A stretch of 64,000 nucleotides of DNA, taken from CAVTQY01 sp963736975. Its GTDB lineage: Bacteria; Pseudomonadota; Alphaproteobacteria; Acetobacterales; Acetobacteraceae. Position 1 is the stretch's first letter, and each line of letters begins with the position of its first letter. The notes beneath the pieces were generated by a model that did not search any database, was not told where the DNA came from, and saw only the letters and a list, made by a program, of their open reading frames with translations. The DNA lies in NCBI GenBank assembly GCA_963736975.1, contig CAVTQY010000001.1, forward strand, positions 2,170,001-2,234,000, written 5' to 3'. A program made the position numbers and the translations under genes. Of the stretch, positions 57,401-64,000 are shown one piece after another.

Positions 57401-57548
57401 CTCTCAAGGTCTCACGCTCGGCGCGACCCGCAAGCGGGCTACGGACCTCGATCGCGCAGCACCCGGTCTTTGCTATTGAACCGAACCGCCGATTTCAGGG
57501 AGCTTGCAGGCCCACTCAGGAACCGGGCCGCGCTCGCTGAACCCAGTC

Positions 57549-59525
57549 GTGAACGTCCAACCCGTATCGCTGTCGCCGCTCCGCTGGTCGGAGCCCAAAC
57601 TTGCCGCACTGCACACCGCTGCCTCCGACAGCGTCCCGCTCGCGCGCGATGTCGCCCGCTGCAAGCTGGCCGCCTGGGCCGGCGATTTCACCGCCGCCAG
57701 TGCAATCGTCGAGGACCTCACGGCCCAGTTCGCCCAGCGCGAGGACCTGTTCTTCGTCCATGTCCTCTCAACGGTCGCGGTGATCGCCGGCCGTACCGAT
57801 ATCGCGGCCCGCCTGATCGCGGCGCGGCTTGGCGAGGGCTGGCAGATCGAGGTGCGGCTGATACGAGCAATGCCGGGTCGCGCCGATTTCGTGCAATGGA
57901 GCGTGACCGCCGATCGCCAGATGCGGTTCGATCTCAATGGCGACCTGTTCGCCAACGATCTCACAGAACACCGGCTCGATCGCTGGATTTATCTGTTGCC
58001 GCTCTACCTCGCTTATGCGCGGCGTGACCCGCTCGAAACCGGATCGGTTCCCATCTACCTTGGCGATCTGGCCGGAGCCCCCGGGCTCGGCTTTTGCTCC
58101 GCGCATCCCGACACCTTCCTGATACCCGACCCAGTCTTCCTGACGCTTCGAGCATATAAAGGCAGCGCCGAAGCATACCGCCAGACCGACATCGCCTGGG
58201 AACAGCGCGCACCGGTTGCCTTCTGGCGCGGCACAACCACCGGGCAGCCGACCGAGCCCGCACTTGGATGGCGCAGCCTGCCACGCGTCCGGCTCTGCGA
58301 GATTGCCCGACAACACCCCGCGTTTTTCGATGCCGGGATCGCCGGAGTCACCCAGTTCGATGATCCGGCGGTGCGCGAAGACATAACCAATTCCGGCCTG
58401 ATCCGTCCCTTCGTGCCGGCCGACCAGTTCAATCGCTACCGCTACCAGATCGATATCGACGGCAATACGAATTCCTGGCCCGGGCTGTTCCAGAAACTGC
58501 TTACCGGCAGCCCGGTGCTGAAGATCGCGTCGGCGCGCGGCTACCGACAGTGGTACTATGATCGGCTGCGGCCTTGGATCAACATCATCCCGGTCGCCGC
58601 CGACATGTCGGACCTCGTCGAAAAGCTCGAATGGCTGCGCAACCATGACAGCGCCGCCCGCGCGATCGGGGCGGCAGGCCGGGAACTTGCCGAATCGCTC
58701 ACCTATGAGAGCGAGGTACAGCGCGCCGCCGATACTGCCGCGGCGGCCTTCCGTCACCTGAACGGCACGCACGGACTCTCACTGATGCCGACGAGCCTGG
58801 ACGCATCCCGCCCGGACCAGCCGCCCCCGGTAGCGAGCCTGCAGCCCCACATCACCACTATCGACGAAGTCTCGCACGATCCCGCCACGTGCGCGGTCAG
58901 GCAAGCAATGCAGCTTGCGATGGCGGGCGAGGGCAAGCTCAGCCGCGATATCCTCGCCATGCAGGGCATGTCAGGGCGTAAATACCGCCTGTTCATCAAC
59001 AATCTGCTCGAGGCACTCCCTTCGCCGCGCTATCTCGAGATCGGCGTCTGGGCCGGGTCCACCCTCTGCTCGGCAATCTGGCAGAACCGTCTCCACGCCA
59101 CCGCGATCGACAACTGGAGCGAGTTCGGCGGACCGAAGGCGCAATTCGAGGCCAATCTCGCACGGTTCCGGACCCCGGGCGCTGAGGTGCGCTTCCTCGA
59201 AAGCGACTTCCGGAGCGTGAATTTCGCCGAACTCGGCCGCCATTCGGTGTTCCTGTTCGATGGTCCGCATGATCCGAAGGATCAGTTCGACGGCATCGCT
59301 ACGGCGATGCCGGCACTGGACGATCGCTTCATCCTGATCGTGGACGACTGGAACTGGCCGGGCCCCCGGCTCGGCACCATGCGAGCCTTGCGGGAACTGC
59401 GTCTCAGGCCGCGCTACGCGCTCGAGATCAGGACCACGCTCGACGACACCCCGGGACTGGCGGTGGGCGCCAACAGCGACTGGCACAACGGCTACTTCAT
59501 CGCGGTACTCGAAAAGCCGGACTGA
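57549..59525 (+). CDS. GT90 (CAP10-like) glycosyltransferase fused to a class I methyltransferase
   Basis: The N-terminal half has the GT90/CAP10 signatures FWRGTTTG (about 225-232) and YRYQIDIDGNTNSWPGLFQK with LLTGSPVLKI (about 297-325), as in capsule and LPS O-xylosyltransferase-like enzymes. The C-terminal half is a SAM-dependent methyltransferase (YLEIGVWAGSTLCSAIW, about 495-511; FLFDGPHDPKDQFD; LIVDDWNWPGPR). The two domains are joined by about 30 linker residues. The start is taken at GTG 57549 (VNVQPVSLSPLRW), though TTG 57504 is possible. Predicted role: adding and capping sugar residues on a surface glycan, with the next three genes. Confidence 0.87.
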   Translation: MNVQPVSLSPLRWSEPKLAALHTAASDSVPLARDVARCKLAAWAGDFTAASAIVEDLTAQFAQREDLFFVHVLSTVAVIAGRTDIAARLIAARLGEGWQIEVRLIRAMPGRADFVQWSVTADRQMRFDLNGDLFANDLTEHRLDRWIYLLPLYLAYARRDPLETGSVPIYLGDLAGAPGLGFCSAHPDTFLIPDPVFLTLRAYKGSAEAYRQTDIAWEQRAPVAFWRGTTTGQPTEPALGWRSLPRVRLCEIARQHPAFFDAGIAGVTQFDDPAVREDITNSGLIRPFVPADQFNRYRYQIDIDGNTNSWPGLFQKLLTGSPVLKIASARGYRQWYYDRLRPWINIIPVAADMSDLVEKLEWLRNHDSAARAIGAAGRELAESLTYESEVQRAADTAAAAFRHLNGTHGLSLMPTSLDASRPDQPPPVASLQPHITTIDEVSHDPATCAVRQAMQLAMAGEGKLSRDILAMQGMSGRKYRLFINNLLEALPSPRYLEIGVWAGSTLCSAIWQNRLHATAIDNWSEFGGPKAQFEANLARFRTPGAEVRFLESDFRSVNFAELGRHSVFLFDGPHDPKDQFDGIATAMPALDDRFILIVDDWNWPGPRLGTMRALRELRLRPRYALEIRTTLDDTPGLAVGANSDWHNGYFIAVLEKPD

Positions 59526-59537
59526 ACGGGACACGCA

Positions 59538-61136
59538 ATGGACACCGGCCCGCGTTCACGCCGCCAATCCCTGGCCGCATGGTTGTTAGGTCTCCTCGCG
59601 ATCGTTCGCGCGAGATCCAGCGTCGCCGCCCCCGCGCCCTTAGCAGGGACGCCCGAATTGCGCACCATCGGCGACCTGGAACGCCTCGATCCTGCTACCC
59701 TGGCGCCGGCCCAGCGCATCGGCCTTCAGGTCGGCGGCTACTGGCGCTACGCCGATGGCGGCGGCGGCACTTTCGACTGGGTGCCCGATAACGCCGACGA
59801 CCCGGACGGCATCCTGATCTTCGCTCCCCGCTCCCCGAAACCGGGGGTCGCAACTCCGCCCGGCCGCTGGGTGCGGCGCGTCGAAGGCGGGGTGTTCACC
59901 TTCGAGATGGCCGGCGCCCGCGGCGACGGCAAAACCGACGATTGGGACCGCTGTCAGATCGCCATCAATGCGCTCTTTCACCGCTTCAGCGGCGCCACGA
60001 TCCGATTGTACCCAGGCCGGACCTACCTGATCGATCGGTCGGATCTGAATGTCGCTCCAGGCATCATCATCGAGGGAACCGGCGGCAGCCTCGGCCAGAC
60101 GAACACGGAACTTCCGCGATTGATCGAGGCGGGCTCCGGCTTTTGGCTCAACCCGGCGCACTCGGTGAAGCTGCAGATGGCGGCCGGGCTGCGCGACCTC
60201 TGGATTATGCGCAAGGATATCGCGGCCGCCCCGGTACCGACCGCCGAACAGCTAGGATCGCAGCTTGCGCAATGGCAGGCGGACTCCAGCGTCGGGGTCC
60301 GCGCCGAGGGCGATACGGCTCAGGTGACCCGCTGCACCGTCATCGGCTTCAACACCGCCCTGCTGGTCACCTCCGGCCGCTTCATCATCCAGGACTTTCA
60401 TTTCGATTGTACCAACGGCATCGAGATCACACGCGTCGGCGATGTCGGTCGGGTACGAGGCGCGCATGCCGTCCCCTACTACTCCTTACATCTTAACCCC
60501 GAGACACTTGATAAAAAGAGCTGGTATCGGAGCGGTATCGGTTACAATGTACATGATCAGGCGGACGGAGTGGTCCTGGAGGATTGTTTCGCCCTTTGTT
60601 ACCGCGTCGGCTTCCGCCTCTCCAACGTGTGGGACGTTTGCCTGTGGCGGCCGGCAGCGGACGGCTCCGGCCCCATCGCCACAAGCGAACATACGATTGG
60701 CATATTGTGCGAGAACTGCGCCTCCTTCTGCGAGATCGCCATGCCGTCGGTGACCGCCGTTGCTCAGGCGCTCGTGCTCAACCAAACGGATGGCGAGGAA
60801 GCGAGTCAGAAACCGGGCCGTGGCGTCTTCCCGCATGGCTTCGTGACCGTCCGCGGCGGCTCGCTCGGCAGCGTCGGACATGGCAAGCAGCCGATCGTCT
60901 CTCTCGGCCCATACTCCCGCGGCGTGATCTCGGACGTGCTGTTCAACTGCACCGGCACGCAGCCGATCGGCGTCGGACGCCAGGTCCGCGGCTGGTTGAT
61001 CGAGGACCTGCGCCTGTGGGCGGGGGCGCCGCATGAATGGATCAGTATCGACCCGTCCTCACGCGAAACCGTCAAACTGTCGGGAGTCCTGCTGATGGAT
61101 GCGGGCCTGCCGAAATGGCTCGTCAATCGCTCCTGA
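59538..61136 (+). CDS. Secreted parallel beta-helix (pectate lyase-like fold) protein
   Basis: The 532-residue protein has a twin-arginine signal (RRQSLAAWLLGLLAIVRA, residues 8-25), then a domain with WRYADGGGGTFDWVPDNADD and a right-handed beta-helix region (GARGDGKTDDWDRCQIAINA, the Pectate_lyase_3 entry motif, followed by GATIRLYPGRTYLID and repeated short strands). Such proteins cleave or bind polysaccharides, and many are structural. Catalytic residues cannot be assigned by eye. It lies 12 nt after the GT90 gene and overlaps no other gene. Confidence 0.8.
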   Translation: MDTGPRSRRQSLAAWLLGLLAIVRARSSVAAPAPLAGTPELRTIGDLERLDPATLAPAQRIGLQVGGYWRYADGGGGTFDWVPDNADDPDGILIFAPRSPKPGVATPPGRWVRRVEGGVFTFEMAGARGDGKTDDWDRCQIAINALFHRFSGATIRLYPGRTYLIDRSDLNVAPGIIIEGTGGSLGQTNTELPRLIEAGSGFWLNPAHSVKLQMAAGLRDLWIMRKDIAAAPVPTAEQLGSQLAQWQADSSVGVRAEGDTAQVTRCTVIGFNTALLVTSGRFIIQDFHFDCTNGIEITRVGDVGRVRGAHAVPYYSLHLNPETLDKKSWYRSGIGYNVHDQADGVVLEDCFALCYRVGFRLSNVWDVCLWRPAADGSGPIATSEHTIGILCENCASFCEIAMPSVTAVAQALVLNQTDGEEASQKPGRGVFPHGFVTVRGGSLGSVGHGKQPIVSLGPYSRGVISDVLFNCTGTQPIGVGRQVRGWLIEDLRLWAGAPHEWISIDPSSRETVKLSGVLLMDAGLPKWLVNRS

Positions 61137-61156
61137 ACAAGATCGGCCGTACTCCC

Positions 61157-62391
61157 ATGGATACAAACCGACCGAACCCCCTCCCGAAAGCCTGGCCCTA
61201 CCGGGCCGACCCGCCGCAGCGCTACGGGCACAATTACGGCCTCTATCTCCTCCGCGGCGGCCGGGTCGATCTCGAGGAAGACATCAAAGGCTTCATCCGA
61301 TACTATGAATCGAATTTCGGCGATCTCGCACGCTTCTACCAGTTCTGCCTGGCGTTCGATCAGATCTGCAAGGAAGTCATTCTGGGGGACATGGCTGAGC
61401 TCGGGGTTTACCGCGGCAACACCGCCTCTCTGCTGGCGCGCTTCGCTCGCCGCCTCGACCGCAACGCCTATTTCCTGGACACCTATGAAGGCTTCGCCGA
61501 CAGCGACCTCCAGGGTATCGACGCCGGCCAGAAATCATTTCAGTTCGCCGACACTTCGCTCGAAGCCGTGCAGGCGCTCGTCGGCCACGCCAATTGCCAT
61601 TTCATCAAGGGCCATTTCCCGGCACTGCGCGCGAACTGCCGGCCGCCGGACGCTACTGCCTGGTCCATATCGACTGCGACCTCTACGCGCCGATGCGCAG
61701 CGCGCTCGATTATTTCTATGCACGCCTTTCCCCCGGCGCTTTCCTGATCGTGCACGACTATTCGAGCCTTGCCTGGGGCGGCGCCGAACGCGCGGTGGAC
61801 GAATTCTTCGCCGACAAACCCGAAGCCGTGGTACCCATGCCAGACGGCTCCGGCAGCGTCGTCATCCGCAAGGCACGGGCCGGCGGCAGCCGGTCAAACT
61901 GGCGGTTCAAGCGCAAATGCGCCGCGCTCTCCACCGAATGGGCCTCCGCCGGACAGGATCGCCTCCGGGACCTGCTCGGTGAGGGCTGGAGCGGGCCTGA
62001 AGCCTGGGGCGTCTGGGGCGTCGGCCCGCGCCACCTTCTTGAGCTCGCTTTTGAGGATTGGCCGGGAGCCGATGTGGTGCTGGAAGCCGACGTCGCGACC
62101 GCCCTCGTGGGCACGCGGCAGGCCCAAAGCATTGATATCGTCATCGACGGGCAGCCCTGCGCTACGTGGCACTTCAGCCGGGACAACAATCGCGGCATCC
62201 GACGGCTTCGCATCCCCGCCTCCTCCATTTCGCGTGGCGATTACCCTACGGTGGTCATCGAGTTCCGGCCCAATTCGGCGATCCCGATGAAAGAACTCGA
62301 CCCGGCGACCACCGAACCCCGGCCGCTGGGACTCGGTCTCCACAGTCTCCGGCGACGCAGCGTTCCCCATCTCGATAGTACGAGCCCTTAG
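61157..62391 (+). pseudogene. TylF-like methyltransferase with C-terminal beta domain, frameshifted
   Basis: Frame 1 (ATG 61157) has MAELGVYRGNTASLLARFAR and YFLDTYEGFADSDLQG, the TylF/macrocin O-methyltransferase fold. Frame 2 continues ELPAAGRYCLVHIDCDLYAP, FLIVHDYSSLAWGGAERAVD and a C-terminal beta-sandwich (GEGWSGPEAWGVWGVGPRHL, then VVIEFRPNSAIPMKELDP) like domains found in surface glycan enzymes. The join is at CCCGG (61618-61622): adding one G restores GHFPGTARELPAAG. No nonsense codons are seen otherwise. The stop TAG lies inside repeat family C. Confidence 0.82.
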
Positions 62392-62497
62392 AGCGTGATC
62401 GCTTGAGGCGGACTCGTCGGAAAGCGTGAATCAAGCTCTTAAACAAAGAGTTAGAGCGCGATCGCTTCGCCTACCAGAAGCGATCATGCTCTAACAA
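62388..62497. repeat. Palindromic repeat family C, copy 1
   Basis: TTAGAGCGTGATCGCTTGAGGCGGA at the left, and a strong hairpin at 62451-62494: TTAGAGCGCGATCGCTTC with GAAGCGATCATGCTCTAA around GCCTACCA (16 of 18 arm positions pair). Its 5' TAG is the stop codon of the preceding gene. It is related to the copy at 63726-63770. Confidence 0.75.
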
Positions 62498-62537
62498 TTC
62501 TGGATTGCGGTACAAGTCTCGGCTAACACCGGGCGCC

Positions 62538-63728
62538 ATGGGCGACACTCTGGACTTCAACGAATACGCGACGGCCGAAGCGGGATTGGCAGCCGCACAG
62601 GCAGCGCTGGCACGCAATCAGCCGGAGCATGCACTGGCGATTTGGACTGCACTGACGCAACAATTCCCGTGGCACCCGCAGGCCTATCGGGAAGCCGCCA
62701 CCCTGCTGTCCAACCGCGGCCGGCACACTGAAGCCGAGGCCATTCTATGCGCCGCCCGCTCGCGCGTGTCGTCCGACGCTATGCTGATCGGCATCGACCA
62801 TGCACGCCTCGCAGTGCGCCGGCACGACCTCGAAGCCGACCCGAACACGCTGGAGCTGTTCACCGACTACGCCGGCCTCGCCACCCGCCGCAAAAACTGG
62901 TCGGAGGCGCTGCGCCGCTGGAAGGACGCACAGCAGCGCTTCCCAGAGGCGACGCAGCTCGGCACGCACGTCTTCGAAGCCGAACTCCGCGTCGTGGAAA
63001 ACCTGCCGATGGACCCGCCGGCCGCCCCGGTCCAGGCGCACCCCCCGTTGGGCAACGAACGCGAGGAGCTGCGCGCTCTGATGCTCAACTTTGAGAGCCT
63101 CGGCGGCACGCTACAAGGGTGCGAGTTCGGGCTGGTGCAGCGTGCTTTCGGTGCCGAGCCGCTCGGATTGCTGCGCTGGACCGAAATGGGCCCGGGCAAC
63201 GTCATCGCGGCGCTCGAAGCCGGCCTCGAAGGCGTGGGTCTGCCGGAGAACACTCAACTGAAAGTCAACCAGACACCGGACGGCCCGGAATACGTCACTG
63301 TTGACAAGCGCTTCCTAATGTCGATGCACACCTTCGTCAAGGAAACCGAGGTAGCGCCCGAGCGGATGTTCGAACAGTCTTGCCGCCGGCTGCAATATCT
63401 GCGCGACAAGCTGCTGCAGGATTTGCGCGAGGGGACGAAGATCTTCGTTTACAAGATCACTTGGCGCCTAGTCACCGACGCTGAGTTGACCCGTATGCAT
63501 GAAGGGTTGCGTAAACACGGCAACGGCACTCTGTTTTACGTGCAGCGTGCAACGCCGACGAAACCGCACGGCACGGTGGAACTCGTCAGGCCGGGCCTGA
63601 TAATGGGCTATATCGACCGGTTCAATATCTCCGCGACGGGAGAATACCTCGGACCGTCACACGCCCTCTGGCTGCCGATCTGCCGACAAGCCCTAACCTT
63701 ACGGAACGCTGCCACGGCCGCCCGCTAG
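62538..63728 (+). CDS. TPR-containing hypothetical protein of glycan loci
   Basis: The 396-residue product has an N-terminal TPR array (LAAAQAALARNQPEHALAIW, HPQAYREAATLLSNRGRHTE) to about residue 150. A conserved C-terminal domain follows, starting FESLGGTLQGCEFGLVQRAF and GAEPLGLLRWTEM, and ending MGYIDRFNISATGEYLGPSH. This ESLGxxxxGCEFGLxQR domain resembles uncharacterised proteins often found with polysaccharide genes; its activity is unknown, and it could be an enzyme given the single Cys. ATG 62538 is preferred. The stop TAG is part of repeat copy 2. Confidence 0.75.
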   Translation: MGDTLDFNEYATAEAGLAAAQAALARNQPEHALAIWTALTQQFPWHPQAYREAATLLSNRGRHTEAEAILCAARSRVSSDAMLIGIDHARLAVRRHDLEADPNTLELFTDYAGLATRRKNWSEALRRWKDAQQRFPEATQLGTHVFEAELRVVENLPMDPPAAPVQAHPPLGNEREELRALMLNFESLGGTLQGCEFGLVQRAFGAEPLGLLRWTEMGPGNVIAALEAGLEGVGLPENTQLKVNQTPDGPEYVTVDKRFLMSMHTFVKETEVAPERMFEQSCRRLQYLRDKLLQDLREGTKIFVYKITWRLVTDAELTRMHEGLRKHGNGTLFYVQRATPTKPHGTVELVRPGLIMGYIDRFNISATGEYLGPSHALWLPICRQALTLRNAATAAR

Positions 63729-63770
63729 AGCGTGATCGCTTTAGGCGGACCAGAAAGCTCAAGCAATGAA
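63726..63770. repeat. Palindromic repeat family C, copy 2
   Basis: TAGAGCGTGATCGCTTTAGGCGGA matches the left end of copy 1 with one change. The TAG is the stop of the TPR gene. The copy is shorter, without the strong hairpin. Confidence 0.7.
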
Positions 63771-63801
63771 TTAAGCGCCTCGTCCAACTCGCGCGATCCT
63801 T

Positions 63802-64000
63802 GTGCTCGCGCTGAGCGCTTGCATGGGCCAATACAGCACGAATGCGGGCGGACCGACCGTCGCCATCCCGGTTACCAATGCAACAGGCCACATGACATAT
63901 CTGCAGGGCCGCGTCCGCCGGCCGACAGGCGACGCTCCCGCCCGCATCGTGGCCACCGATCACGGCTCGCACGTAGATAACAACCTGAGTGATCTGTCGG
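63802..64000 (+). CDS. Putative lipoprotein, partial at right edge
   Basis: The frame GTG LALSACMGQYSTNAGG... reads into the window edge with no stop. LSAC resembles a lipobox after a very short hydrophobic segment; in-frame upstream sequence back to the stop at 63769-63771 (about RPTRAIL) adds hydrophobic residues but no usual start codon. It may have lost its beginning when the adjacent repeat was inserted. The mature part (TVAIPVTNATGHMTYLQGRV) is not recognised. Confidence 0.4.
   Translation, partial: MLALSACMGQYSTNAGGPTVAIPVTNATGHMTYLQGRVRRPTGDAPARIVATDHGSHVDNNLSDLS

Overview
The window is GC-rich DNA from an alphaproteobacterium, most probably of the Acetobacteraceae type. This rests on three things: the gene order rnd-kdsD-lptC-lptA-lptB-rpoN-hpf, two mitochondrial-type Complex I accessory genes (NDUFA9-like and NDUFS4-like), and the overall protein character. 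The genus cannot be fixed from the sequence. Nothing indicates a plasmid or prophage, so it reads as chromosome.

Layout. 1-2.3 kb: the 5' end of yeaH and prkA (Ser/Thr kinase stress pair), minus strand. 2.9-6.2 kb: a small ORF, two rSAM/selenodomain-associated glycosyltransferases, and a frameshifted GH13 alpha-glucosidase. 6.3-8.6 kb: an eroded sugar ABC transporter, probably once the partner of that glucosidase. 8.7-14.8 kb: an envelope-stress block, pspABC plus yccF behind a sigma-54 promoter, divergent pspF, an FtsH protease and a K+ channel/RCK protein. 14.8-22.3 kb: moxR-coxG, a Na+/H+ antiporter, an FAD monooxygenase, prpB, an HDAC-family deacetylase, a DUF192 protein, an NDUFS4-like gene and two tRNAs. 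22.4-27.2 kb: a sensor kinase that seems to lack its receiver, aqpZ, a broken small gene, a CMD-family protein and a TPR protein. 27.2-36.6 kb: a peptide/opine-type ABC transporter with an aminotransferase, SDR, PanE-like reductase and creatininase-family amidohydrolase, an apparent catabolic unit. 36.6-43 kb: hpf, rpoN and the LPS export/Kdo block. 43-50.5 kb: tRNA-Leu, NDUFA9-like gene, and glutamate synthase gltD-gltB. 50.5-56.7 kb: a PIN toxin/antitoxin pair, a GST, a decayed DUF6311 membrane protein, an MFS transporter and a CoA transferase. 56.7-64 kb: a lipoprotein, then a surface-glycan cluster (GT90-methyltransferase fusion, beta-helix protein, TylF-like methyltransferase, TPR protein).

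How the genes connect. rpoN encodes the sigma factor used at the pspA promoter, and pspF its activator. The creatininase-PanE-SDR-Dpp genes overlap by 4 nt at most junctions and lie on one strand just behind hpf, where alphaproteobacteria usually carry ptsN.

Two genome-level themes stand out. First, at least six otherwise well-conserved genes carry single small frameshifts, and three of these coincide with TTCGAA hexamers, which raises a question of sequence accuracy; two other loci (6.3-8.6 and 52.3-54.2 kb) also carry nonsense codons and look truly decayed. Second, three families of short palindromic repeats sit at gene ends. One copy lies in frame inside pspF and another supplies stop codons to two genes.
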